Assembly: GCA_023392135.1 (NCBI GenBank)
Contig: JAEVZQ010000022.1
Location: 1-6,034, forward strand
Reading direction: 5' to 3'
From: Pseudomonadota bacterium
GTDB lineage: Bacteria; Pseudomonadota; Alphaproteobacteria; Rhizobiales; Hyphomicrobiaceae
Length of the DNA stretch: 6,034 nt
Shown here: positions 1 to 5,808 of the stretch, one piece after another
Layout: each line of letters opens with the position of its first letter
Numbering within the stretch: the stretch's first letter is position 1
Position numbers and translations under genes: made by a program
Notes under the pieces: generated by a model
What the model was told of the DNA's origin: nothing
Databases searched by the model: none
The model's input: the letters and a program-made list of their open reading frames with translations, nothing else

Positions 1-15
1 GGTCTGTGCCGTGCG

Positions 16-32
16 GCCGCAACCTTTGCGGC
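16..32. repeat. short inverted repeat at the left edge
   Basis: GCCGCAA (16-22) and TTGCGGC (26-32) are perfect 7-bp arms around a 3-nt loop, next to the NotI-type palindrome GCGGCCGC (13-20). It could be the terminator hairpin of a gene lying left of the window, but no T-run follows directly: the next Ts are at 45-47, after a GC stretch. The rest of 1-80 holds no convincing promoter and no GGAAC box. Confidence 0.35.
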
Positions 33-80
33 TGCGGTCGGGGGTTTGTCGCAATCACTCCGAAAAGTTTGAGCGAGAGC

Positions 81-254
81 ATGGCAGATCACAAATTACA
101 TGGTGAAAATGAAGAGGAGGCGGTCCGGCGAACGCCTGTCGAGGCCCGCCAGGGCAGCCGCAACCGTGCCAACCTGCGGGTCCTCATCCTGTCGTTCGGG
201 ATCGCTTTCGTCGTATTGGCGATCCTGTATCTGATCTTCTTTCCACCGTTCTGA
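81..254 (+). CDS. small single-pass membrane protein, unknown function
   Basis: The product is 57 residues. The N-terminal half (about 1-32) is hydrophilic and charged, beginning MADHKLHGENEEEAVRRTP and including EARQGSRNRA. A hydrophobic segment at about 33-54 looks like one transmembrane helix, and the protein ends FFPPF. The Arg-rich stretch just before the helix suggests, by the positive-inside rule, a cytoplasmic N terminus. I chose the ATG at 81 because the longer reading from 6 adds a Cys/Gly-rich stretch unlike a real N terminus and crosses the inverted repeat at 16-32. The ribosome site is weak (GAGCGAGAG just upstream). No family is recognised. It converges on hsp20, 55 bp away. It may belong to the same stress group, but no promoter of that type is visible in the 80 bp available. 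Confidence 0.6.
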   Translation: MADHKLHGENEEEAVRRTPVEARQGSRNRANLRVLILSFGIAFVVLAILYLIFFPPF

Positions 255-266
255 TCGCTGGATACG

Positions 267-298
267 GGCCCACCGCAATCTGAGCGCGGCGGCGGGCC
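267..298. terminator. possible bidirectional terminator hairpin between convergent genes
   Basis: GGCCCACCGC (267-276) pairs with GCGGCGGGCC (289-298) around a 12-nt loop. As minus-strand RNA, downstream of hsp20, all 10 pairs form with one G-U; as plus-strand RNA one A-C mismatch remains. It lies in the 55-bp gap between two convergent stop codons, where a shared terminator is expected. No clear U-tract follows on either side (AGCAAAATCTTT on plus, CGTATCC on minus), so efficiency without Rho is doubtful. Confidence 0.4.
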
Positions 299-309
299 AG
301 CAAAATCTT

Positions 310-894
310 TCAGGCTTGTTGGCCGCCGGCCGGTCGGGATTTTTGACCGGTCGCTGCGCCTTGCGTACCGCTCTGGGGCTGCTGGCCTGAGCCCTGTTGA
401 GCCTTCGCTGCCTGCTGCTGGGCGCCAGCCGGTTGGCTCGCTTTCGTTCCCGCGATCTGAATCCGTTTCGGTTGTCCGATGCCGGACTTCATGTGCGCGG
501 TGATCGTCAGCACGCCCTTGTCGAAGCGCGCCTCCAGGTTTTCTTCGTCGATTCCCTCCGGCAGCATGATGCGCCGCTCAAATTGCCCGAACCTACGCTC
601 GCGCATCTGGCCACCATCGCCCTCGGTACGCTCGAGCCGACGTTCGCCCTTGATGGTCAGCACATTGTCCTTGAGCATACATTCGACGTCTTCGGGATTG
701 ACGCCGGGGAGATCTGCATCGATCCGAAGAGTATCGCCCTCCATGCAGACGTCTATGCTGGGAGAGATCATGCTCATTTCCCTGAGCTGGGTTGGCAGGG
801 GCGTGAATCCTTCGCCCAGAAAGCGGTCGAAGACTTGGTCGAGCTCCCGCCTGATCTCCTGAAATGGATCGAAAAAATTTCGGCGCATGGGCAT
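310..894 (-). CDS. Hsp20 / alpha-crystallin family small heat shock protein
   Basis: This cytoplasmic, ATP-independent holdase chaperone of 194 residues would bind unfolding proteins under stress. After a short N-terminal arm (MPMRRNFFDPFQEIRREL), the alpha-crystallin domain spans about 46-136, with family landmarks DADLPGV (59-65), LTIKGER (79-85), FGQFERR (102-108), LPEG (111-114) and the A-x-x-x-x-GVL motif ARFDKGVL (122-129). IQI at 145-147 is the C-terminal I-x-I motif used in oligomer assembly. From about 151 a low-complexity tail rich in Ala, Gln and Gly extends the protein beyond the usual Hsp20 length. The ATG at 894 is chosen because AAAGGAG lies 9 nt upstream; the longer reading from 957 would start inside the promoter. 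A second ATG at 888 is possible. The gene has its own general-stress-type promoter at 938-963, independent of marR upstream. Confidence 0.93.
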   Translation of the reverse strand: MPMRRNFFDPFQEIRRELDQVFDRFLGEGFTPLPTQLREMSMISPSIDVCMEGDTLRIDADLPGVNPEDVECMLKDNVLTIKGERRLERTEGDGGQMRERRFGQFERRIMLPEGIDEENLEARFDKGVLTITAHMKSGIGQPKRIQIAGTKASQPAGAQQQAAKAQQGSGQQPQSGTQGAATGQKSRPAGGQQA

Positions 895-935
895 GGAACG
901 GCGCTCCTTTTGCAATGGCCTGATCCCGGGCACAT

Positions 936-961
936 GGAACGCGCAGTCAGAGCCCAACGTT
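936..961 (+). promoter_or_regulatory. mirror-image EcfG-type promoter facing marR
   Basis: The hsp20 promoter is symmetric: GGAACG (936-941) and CGTTCC (958-963) are inverted copies. On the plus strand this also gives GGAAC, 17 nt, CGTT, a full consensus. A transcript would start near 968 and run into the antisense strand of marR (1135-1584). No convincing plus-strand gene follows, so the match may be a by-product of symmetry or may drive an antisense RNA. Confidence 0.4.
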
Positions 962-963
962 CC
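938..963 (-). promoter_or_regulatory. EcfG (general stress sigma factor) type promoter of hsp20
   Basis: Read on the minus strand, GGAAC (963-959), a 17-nt spacer and CGTT (941-938) match the known alphaproteobacterial EcfG/RpoE2 pattern exactly. The expected start near 930 leaves a leader of about 35 nt containing the AAAGGAG ribosome site, which is well placed for hsp20. Position plus perfect match make this the best-supported promoter in the window. The identity of the sigma factor is inferred. Confidence 0.8.
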
Positions 964-1056
964 GGTCAGTTAACCGCCATTGTTCCGAGAGGCTTGCTAA
1001 GGGAGGTTGCGACACAAAGTGTGGCGCGCGGGATGAGAGCGGGGGCAGGGGGCGTG

Positions 1057-1080
1057 CTTGCAGGAGATCTCCGCCGCAAG
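1057..1080. repeat. interrupted palindrome between marR and hsp20
   Basis: CTTGC (1057-1061) and GCAAG (1076-1080) flank the perfect palindrome GGAGATCTCC (1063-1072), with 1 and 3 unpaired bases between the arms. It lies in the 240-bp marR-hsp20 gap, 55-78 bp downstream of the marR stop. Without a T-run on either side it is a poor terminator; it could be a protein-binding site or an RNA stem. A smaller inverted repeat, ACACAAAGTGT, lies at 1012-1022. Confidence 0.35.
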
Positions 1081-1134
1081 AAGACGCGCGTCGAAATCAG
1101 CGCTGGCTCGTCTGAGGAAGCGAGCTGGTACGCC

Positions 1135-1584
1135 TTATGCTTCGTCGCCCCGCATCCGCTTCTCGCAGGCCTCTGTCAGGGAGGTGAGCGCCGTCACGAA
1201 TGCATCCCGCTGCCGGGCTGGAATCATGCTCAGGATCTGTTCGTCGACCCGGTCCACAGCCGGCCGCACAGCCGATAGCTTCGAACGGCCCGATCGCGTC
1301 AGCTTGACCGTGTAGGCGCGCCGGTCGGTCGTGCTCCTGCGACGCACGACGAAGCCCTTGGCCAGGATACGCTGCACGACCTCCGAAAGCGTGGACCGGT
1401 CGATGCCTGTGTGCTTGGTCAGCTCGGCCTGAGAAGCCCCTTCGAGGCCGTCGAGCGCGGCCAGAACCGCGAACTGACGAGGCGTCATCACCGTGATCTC
1501 GCTCTCGAACATGTTAGAAGCACACTGCATTGCGCGATAGAGCAAATGCAGGACGGAGCGATTTAAGCTTTTCTCTTGGGTCAT
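1135..1584 (-). CDS. MarR family winged helix-turn-helix transcriptional regulator
   Basis: The 149-residue product has normal MarR length and is expected to act as a dimeric DNA-binding regulator, usually a repressor released by a small ligand or oxidation. N- and C-terminal helices (about 5-30 and 105-140) would form the dimer interface. The helix-turn-helix lies at about 50-77 (SQAELTKHTGIDRSTLSEVV), followed by the wing at 80-95, where RRRSTTDRRAYTVKLTRSG has the family's typical D-x-R motif. Cys21 and Cys140 are the only cysteines, and whether they sense redox is unknown. The ATG at 1584 gives the expected N terminus, but no good Shine-Dalgarno sequence precedes it. The gene lies 49 bp behind ligD in the same direction, with a promoter-like signal at the ligD 3' end. 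The ligand and targets cannot be told from the sequence; ligD, hsp20 or itself are candidates by position. Confidence 0.9.
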   Translation of the reverse strand: MTQEKSLNRSVLHLLYRAMQCASNMFESEITVMTPRQFAVLAALDGLEGASQAELTKHTGIDRSTLSEVVQRILAKGFVVRRRSTTDRRAYTVKLTRSGRSKLSAVRPAVDRVDEQILSMIPARQRDAFVTALTSLTEACEKRMRGDEA

Positions 1585-1597
1585 CTATCTGAACACC

Positions 1598-1614
1598 ACT
1601 GTCATCTGACTGTC
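1598..1614. repeat. direct repeat in the marR leader, possible operator
   Basis: ACTGTC occurs at 1598-1603 and again at 1609-1614 (plus strand), a period of 11 bp or about one helical turn. It sits just downstream of the putative marR -10 box and 14 bp before the marR start codon, where an autoregulatory site would be placed. MarR sites are normally inverted repeats, so this is only a candidate. Confidence 0.25.
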
Positions 1615-1616
1615 GA

Positions 1617-1642
1617 AACCCGGTGACATCTCATCAGGTTCC
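1617..1642 (-). promoter_or_regulatory. probable EcfG-like promoter of marR inside the ligD 3' end
   Basis: On the minus strand GGAAC (1642-1638), a 17-nt spacer and GGTT (1620-1617) differ from the EcfG consensus only at the first -10 base. They fit the looser rhizobial RpoE2 form GGAAC-N18/19-TT. The spacer spans the ligD stop codon. A start near 1610 would give a marR leader of about 25 nt. Confidence 0.5.
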
Positions 1643-4123
1643 AGTTTTGCGCGCCTTGCGTTTCGCGGCCTTGGGTTGCCGGCCAACCGCACGTGCGCTC
1701 CCCTTTTTGATCGGCTCAGGGAGCGATTGTTCGATCTCCGCAATTCCAGCCCAGGGGTCGCCGTCCAGGTGCCGGATACGGGCCGGCAGATTGATGAGCG
1801 TGTAGGTTGCTGGTCCGATACCTGCACTAAGCTCATCCCAATCGATCGGAGCCGAAACAGGCGCTCCCGGGCGAGCCCTGGTCGAGTACGCCGCAACGGC
1901 CGTCGCACCACGCCCATTGCGAAGATAATCGACGAAAATGCGCCTGTTCCTGGTGCGCATGGCTATGGACGCAGTAAACCGATCCGGGTTCCGCCGCGCC
2001 ATATGCTCCGCGACACTTTGTGAATAGGCTTTCACGGATTCCCAGTCAGCCGCCGGACGGAGCGGGACGACGACGTGCAATCCCTTGCCACCGGTCAGCT
2101 TGACAAAGCTTTGGAGCTTGCCGCTTTCCGAAAGCAGCTCGCGCAATTCTGATGCGGCATCGATGACATCACCCCACGCAAGGCCCGGGCCCGGATCAAG
2201 ATCGAAAATTATGCGGTCGGCTCGCTCGACATCTGCAACCGTGCTGCCCCAGGGATGGATTTCGAGAACACTCGCTTGTACCAGAGCGATGAGGCCATCG
2301 AGATTATCGATGTAGAGACTATCCTCATCCTCCTCCTCCAGACGAAAACGCCGGACAGTGGAGTCGATCCCTGCCCACGCATGCTTCTGGAAAAAACAGC
2401 TCTGCCCGATCCCTTCCGGGCAACGCACCAGGCTGAGAGGTCGCCCGACAATGTGCGGAGCAATCCATTGCCATACGTCGGCGTAATATTCGGCGAGCCC
2501 CAACTTGGTAATTCCGGCATCGGGCCACAACAGACGCTCCGGGTGAGTAAGCTTGCTCTCGTCGAAATTGGGGATGGCGGAGCGCCCAGCTTCCGATTGC
2601 CCGGGCTTCTCGGCTATCACCTCGTGAGCGAGTTTGTCCTCGCGCAATCCGCTGTAGGCAGCATGCCTGACAAGCCCCGCCTGGGTCCACGTCCGGAAGT
2701 CGACCTCTACCACGACCTTCGGCTCCACCCATCTGATCCCGCGGCGCCGCTCGCCCGCCGGTATTTCGTCGAGCGGAGATTGAGAGCGCCGCAACGGGTC
2801 CAGCAGCTGGAATAGCATCCGGCCTGTCTCTTCCGTAAATCCGGTCCCGACGCGGCCTCTATAGCTCAGCTTGCCGTTGTCGTAGTCGCCGATGGCGAGG
2901 GCGCCGATGGCCCGCCGGGTCGTGGTCGACGGCGAATAGCCGATAACCACGAATTCCTGCCGCCCGACGCATTTCGCCTTGATCCAATCCGTGCCGCGGC
3001 CGGAGCTATAGGGTTTGTCGCTCCGCTTAGAGATTATCCCTTCAAGGCCCATGCGGCAGGCATGCTTGAGCAGAGTTGCGCCTTCCGTATCGAAGCTCTC
3101 GCTGAGCCGGATGGGACCTGCCACTGGAAGCCCTGCGAGGATTTCCGTTAGCTGCTTCTTACGCTCTCGCAGTGGCCGATCGCGCAGATCCGTCCCGTCG
3201 CGATAGAGCAGGTCGAATGCATAGTACCTGAGCTCGCCAAAGCGCCCCGCTTTGAGCGCGGCCTGCAGCGCGGCGAAACTCGATGCGCCGGACGCCTCCT
3301 CGACGACGAGCTCTCCGTCGATCACGGCCGACCGCGCCGCAACGTGCTTGAAGGCCTGCGGAAGGGCGCCGAACTTCTCCGTCCAATCAAGTCCCTTCCG
3401 GGTCAGGAGCTCGATTTCATCGCCACTCTTGCGGACCTGGATGCGATACCCGTCGAATTTGATCTCGTGGACCCACTTTCCGCCGTGCGGAGGGCTGTCG
3501 GCGAGTTTTGCGAGGCACGGTTCGATGAAGCTCGGCAGATTCGTTTGCTGTCGCCCGACGTCTTCGATAATTCTGCCGCTGAGGACCGAAGCCGGTCGAT
3601 CATCGAGAATATCCGGATCCTCAGGGCTGCGGGCGGCATCGTCATCGGACTTTATCAGGAGCCAGCCTTCCTGCTTCTCCCGTGCGCGTCTGCGCATCCG
3701 GACGAGGTGCCATCGCCCTTTGAGCTTGTCTCCGTTCAGCGAGAAATCGAGATGGCCCTTGGCATAGGCTTTGTGCGGATCGCCCTCGGGAATCCAGGTA
3801 CCACGGTCCCAAACGATAACGGACCCGGCGCCGTATTCACCTTCAGGAATAGTCCCCTCGAAACCGCCATACTCCAGAGGATGATCCTCGACGTGAACGG
3901 CGAGGCGCTTCTCGCCCGGCACGAGGCTTGGGCCCTTGGTGACGGCCCAGCTCTTCAGAACGCCATCGAGCTCCAGCCTCAAATCGTAGTGCAGCCGCCG
4001 TGCCGCATGCTTCTGCACCACGAATTGCAGCCCGGTTGGGGTTGTCCGGCCTTTCCGGCCGCGGGGCTCCCGTGTCTTGTTGAAATCGCGTTTGGCGGCG
4101 TAATCCCGCAGGTCTGCACTCAC
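1634..4123 (-). CDS. ligD: multifunctional NHEJ ATP-dependent DNA ligase LigD (PE-LIG-POL)
   Basis: LigD, recruited by Ku, trims, fills and seals DNA double-strand breaks. All three domains are present in 829 residues, in the order usual for proteobacteria. The 3'-phosphoesterase (about 20-175) keeps the metal-binding set His39, His45, Asp47, Arg49, His81 and Tyr85. The ATP-dependent ligase (about 198-508) has motif I KFDGYR with nucleotidyl lysine Lys222, EGIISKR (361-367) and WIKAKC (380-385), then an OB-fold. The primase-type polymerase (about 518-800) has the FDLDPGPG metal motif (Asp641, Asp643), TGGKGLHVVVP (677-687) and Asp732 in FVDYLRN. A basic tail (805-829) may bind DNA. No key residue is missing. 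The start is GTG at 4123, with GGAGGG 4 nt upstream and a 4-nt GTGA overlap with the ku stop, indicating translational coupling. The gene ends with tandem TGA codons. Confidence 0.97.
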   Translation of the reverse strand: MSADLRDYAAKRDFNKTREPRGRKGRTTPTGLQFVVQKHAARRLHYDLRLELDGVLKSWAVTKGPSLVPGEKRLAVHVEDHPLEYGGFEGTIPEGEYGAGSVIVWDRGTWIPEGDPHKAYAKGHLDFSLNGDKLKGRWHLVRMRRRAREKQEGWLLIKSDDDAARSPEDPDILDDRPASVLSGRIIEDVGRQQTNLPSFIEPCLAKLADSPPHGGKWVHEIKFDGYRIQVRKSGDEIELLTRKGLDWTEKFGALPQAFKHVAARSAVIDGELVVEEASGASSFAALQAALKAGRFGELRYYAFDLLYRDGTDLRDRPLRERKKQLTEILAGLPVAGPIRLSESFDTEGATLLKHACRMGLEGIISKRSDKPYSSGRGTDWIKAKCVGRQEFVVIGYSPSTTTRRAIGALAIGDYDNGKLSYRGRVGTGFTEETGRMLFQLLDPLRRSQSPLDEIPAGERRRGIRWVEPKVVVEVDFRTWTQAGLVRHAAYSGLREDKLAHEVIAEKPGQSEAGRSAIPNFDESKLTHPERLLWPDAGITKLGLAEYYADVWQWIAPHIVGRPLSLVRCPEGIGQSCFFQKHAWAGIDSTVRRFRLEEEDEDSLYIDNLDGLIALVQASVLEIHPWGSTVADVERADRIIFDLDPGPGLAWGDVIDAASELRELLSESGKLQSFVKLTGGKGLHVVVPLRPAADWESVKAYSQSVAEHMARRNPDRFTASIAMRTRNRRIFVDYLRNGRGATAVAAYSTRARPGAPVSAPIDWDELSAGIGPATYTLINLPARIRHLDGDPWAGIAEIEQSLPEPIKKGSARAVGRQPKAAKRKARKTGT

Positions 4124-4995
4124 GAAGCCCTCCGTGCTGCCGCCTTGCCGTTGCCGCGCCGCCGCGCCTGAGTTGCGGCCTGCGCGCCGCGGCGGCCACG
4201 TGCCCTCGATGGAGGCGCTGCGGGCTCACGCTCGAGACTGCGCCGCAGTGCATCCATGAGATTGGGCGTGGGCTTTGGCTGCGGAGCTTCGGGCACGTGC
4301 ACGGGCGCGCCGGTCCGCTTGGCCTCGATGATTTGCTTGAGCGCCTCTTCGTAGCGATCCTCGAACTTGCTGGGATTGAAATTCGACGACATGCGAGCGA
4401 TGATATCCTTGGCGATGGAGAGCATTTCGTCCGGCAGCTCCATGTCGGAAATGTCGTCGAAGTAAGCGGCCTCCTTGCGCACCTCGTTGGCATTGCGCAA
4501 CGTGGTCGCCAGCAGGCCCTTCCCGCGCGGCTCGATCAGCAGCATGCGTTCGCGGCGGGACATTACGACACGTGCAATGCCGACCATCTGCTTCTGGTGC
4601 ATGGCCTCGCGAATAACCAGGAATGCGTCCTCTCCGACCTTGCCGTCCGGAGCAAGGAAATAGGGAGCATCGAGGTAGATCTCGTCGACCTCTTTACGCG
4701 GAACGAAGCTATCGATGTCGATCGTGTGGGTGCTTTCCAGCCGGACCGAGTCGATCTCCTCGTCCTCGACAAAAACGTAGTTGTTCTTGCTGACCTCGTA
4801 ACCGCGGACGCGATCCTCCGGCTCGACCGGCTCGCCCGTTTCGCTGTCCACGACCAGATAACGGGTCCGGTCACCGGTATTGCGATTCATGATGTGGAAT
4901 GAAATACGACTGCGCGTGGTCGTGGCCGGGTAAAGCGCCACGGGACACGAGACGAGAGATAGCTTGAGGTAGCCTTTCCAGGTCGGTCTTGGCAT
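4120..4995 (-). CDS. ku: Ku protein, NHEJ DNA end-binding factor
   Basis: Bacterial Ku is a homodimeric ring that threads onto broken DNA ends and recruits LigD. This product is 291 residues, a normal length. The N terminus MPRPTWKGYLKLSLVSCPVALYP is diagnostic of the family. The core beta-barrel runs to about 190 (including YVFVEDEEID at 73-82 and YFLAPDG at 112-118), followed by helices around 190-228 (FNPSKFEDRYEEALKQIIE). The C-terminal NLMDALRRSLE (245-255) resembles the conserved segment implicated in LigD contact, and an Arg/Ala-rich basic tail (264-291) probably adds DNA binding. The ATG at 4995 is preceded by GGAG with 7-nt spacing; the frame stays open upstream to 5841 but that part is antisense-like filler overlapping other genes. 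No separate promoter is evident in the 83 bp upstream, so it may be read from the KGG gene promoter. Confidence 0.96.
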   Translation of the reverse strand: MPRPTWKGYLKLSLVSCPVALYPATTTRSRISFHIMNRNTGDRTRYLVVDSETGEPVEPEDRVRGYEVSKNNYVFVEDEEIDSVRLESTHTIDIDSFVPRKEVDEIYLDAPYFLAPDGKVGEDAFLVIREAMHQKQMVGIARVVMSRRERMLLIEPRGKGLLATTLRNANEVRKEAAYFDDISDMELPDEMLSIAKDIIARMSSNFNPSKFEDRYEEALKQIIEAKRTGAPVHVPEAPQPKPTPNLMDALRRSLEREPAAPPSRARGRRGAQAATQARRRGNGKAAARRAS

Positions 4996-5078
4996 ACGCG
5001 AGCTCCGGGCGTATCTGATGGGTGGACGCCGGAGAACCGCCAGGGCTTGGCGACGGGCCGAAGGTTCCGAACGTCGTA

Positions 5079-5246
5079 CTAATCTTGTTTGCTTGGGCCC
5101 GGTTTTCTGTTCGGCTCGCCCGTCAGGTCGCGCTCGGGCCCGCCGGGCTGGCGCGTCGGATCTACCGGAGGCGGAACTGGCATCGGATCGGGCACCTGCC
5201 CTGGCAAATCTCCAGGTTTCGGTGGATTGGGTTTTGGATGAGGCAA
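5079..5246 (-). CDS. small proline-rich protein with TTG start, unknown function
   Basis: The predicted product is 55 residues with 19 prolines, mostly in the N-terminal half (MPHPKPNPPKPGDLPG, then VPDPMPVPPPVDP), and a polar, charged C-terminal end (GGPERDLTGEP onwards). It has no signal peptide or membrane segment and should be disordered or form polyproline helix. The start is TTG at 5246, chosen because a perfect AGGAGG (5258-5253) lies 6 nt upstream. An in-frame GTG at 5306, overlapping the KGG stop, has a poorly spaced site and adds a Cys-containing stretch of different character. It lies 56 nt after the KGG gene and 83 nt before ku, all in one direction, so cotranscription is likely. 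I recognise no family. The strong ribosome site and collinear position argue that it is real. Confidence 0.62.
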   Translation of the reverse strand: MPHPKPNPPKPGDLPGQVPDPMPVPPPVDPTRQPGGPERDLTGEPNRKPGPSKQD

Positions 5247-5252
5247 GGCCTG

Positions 5253-5258
5253 CCTCCT
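5253..5258 (-). promoter_or_regulatory. consensus ribosome binding site deciding a TTG start
   Basis: AGGAGG on the minus strand is fully complementary to the 16S rRNA 3' end and stands 6 nt before TTG 5246-5244, in frame with the proline-rich reading frame. This is the main evidence for that small gene. Confidence 0.7.
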
Positions 5259-5302
5259 GTCCTTTGAACAATTGCCAACTGGCCGCGCCTGGCAACCGGT
5301 TT

Positions 5303-5713
5303 TCACCGGGAGCGGTTCTCGCCTCCTTTGCGCCCCGCTTCCGCGGCCAGTCCGCGGTTCTGAGAAAAGCTGCGTTTTTCCGCCGGCACGCTCTCCCCGC
5401 CCTTACGACCCGCCTGGGAAGCAAGCTCCGGGTTCTGAGAGAAGCTGCGCTTTTCTCGTGGGACACTTTCGCCGCCCTTGCGTCCGGCCTGCGAGGCAAG
5501 ACTGTGGTTTTGCGAGAAGCTGCGCTTCTCCGCGGGAACGCTGGCGCCACCCTTGCGGCCAGCTGCCGATGCAAGCTGTGGGTTTTGCGCGAAACTGCGC
5601 TTTGAAGCCGGCACGCTCTCGCCGCCTTTGCGCGCGATGTCCCGCTGCTTCGCCGGGTCCATGCCGGCAAAGCCACGGTCCGATGCTGGGATCGTGCCTT
5701 TTGGATCAGCCAT
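5303..5713 (-). CDS. KGG-repeat stress-induced protein (YciG/GsiB-like)
   Basis: The product is 136 residues, very hydrophilic and probably disordered. After an N-terminal lead (MADPKGTIPASDRGFAGMDP) it carries four tandem 25-residue units beginning RKGG, with consensus RKGGESVPAEKRSFSQNP and LASQAG, then a partial fifth unit RKGGENRSR. This is the bacterial KGG stress-induced repeat seen in E. coli YciG and B. subtilis GsiB, proteins made under RpoS or SigB control in stationary phase and starvation. The molecular role is unproven; a hydrophilin-like protective role is often proposed. The ATG at 5713 has GGAGG 8 nt upstream; the longer start at 5794 lacks one and lies almost at the predicted transcript start. 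A general-stress-type promoter lies at 5807-5831. The proline-rich gene, ku and ligD follow in the same direction. Confidence 0.9.
   Translation of the reverse strand: MADPKGTIPASDRGFAGMDPAKQRDIARKGGESVPASKRSFAQNPQLASAAGRKGGASVPAEKRSFSQNHSLASQAGRKGGESVPREKRSFSQNPELASQAGRKGGESVPAEKRSFSQNRGLAAEAGRKGGENRSR
5333..5632 (-). repeat. four tandem 75-bp units encoding the KGG repeats
   Basis: Four consecutive 75-bp in-frame units (5632-5558, 5557-5483, 5482-5408, 5407-5333) each encode one 25-residue RKGG repeat; a partial unit fills 5332-5306. The nucleotide copies are diverged but share segments, for example the plus-strand string GAAGCTGCGCTT in two units with close variants in the other two. Copy number could vary between strains by slippage or recombination. 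Confidence 0.85.
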
Positions 5714-5794
5714 CTGAAATGCCTCCAAGGCGATCGATACTTCATGGCGGGGCACTGCAGACGCTTTCGGCCATGCTCGCCAGCCCCTTGCCAT

Positions 5795-5808
5795 TTCTTG
5801 AACAAGAA
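5795..5808. repeat. 14-bp inverted repeat at the KGG promoter start
   Basis: TTCTTG (5795-5800) and CAAGAA (5803-5808) are perfect 6-bp arms separated by AA. The repeat overlaps the -10 box and expected transcription start of the minus-strand KGG promoter, a placement suited to a repressor operator. It could also form a small stem at the 5' end of the transcript. Confidence 0.35.

Noticed and set aside
895..957. Longer hsp20 start at ATG 957
   Set aside because: It would begin inside the -35/-10 element at 938-963, upstream of the predicted transcript start, and lacks the ribosome site that fits ATG 894.
397..1278. A 293-residue plus-strand frame opposite hsp20 and part of marR
   Set aside because: It is antisense to the alpha-crystallin domain, crosses the hsp20 promoter and lacks family features. 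The part after 968 was considered as a target of the mirror promoter but shows no good start site.
1946..1992. Further minus-strand GGAAC boxes inside ligD
   Set aside because: They lie deep within conserved coding sequence with no gene start at a suitable distance; single 5-bp boxes are expected by chance.
3344..4171. A 275-residue plus-strand frame opposite ligD and ku
   Set aside because: It lies wholly antisense to two strongly conserved genes, has no ribosome site or recognisable domain, and is expected from GC-rich codon use.
4297..4902. A 201-residue plus-strand frame opposite ku
   Set aside because: It is a shadow of the conserved Ku core; the sequence follows the complementary codons and matches no known family that I recognise.
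5064..5068. GGAAC box on the minus strand upstream of ku as an EcfG promoter
   Set aside because: No CGTT or xGTT occurs 16-17 nt downstream, so a dedicated ku promoter of this class is not supported.
4996..5078. Terminator between the proline-rich gene and ku
   Set aside because: CGACG/CGTCG arms can pair across the gap, but the stem is short with a long loop and no T-run follows on the transcribed strand.
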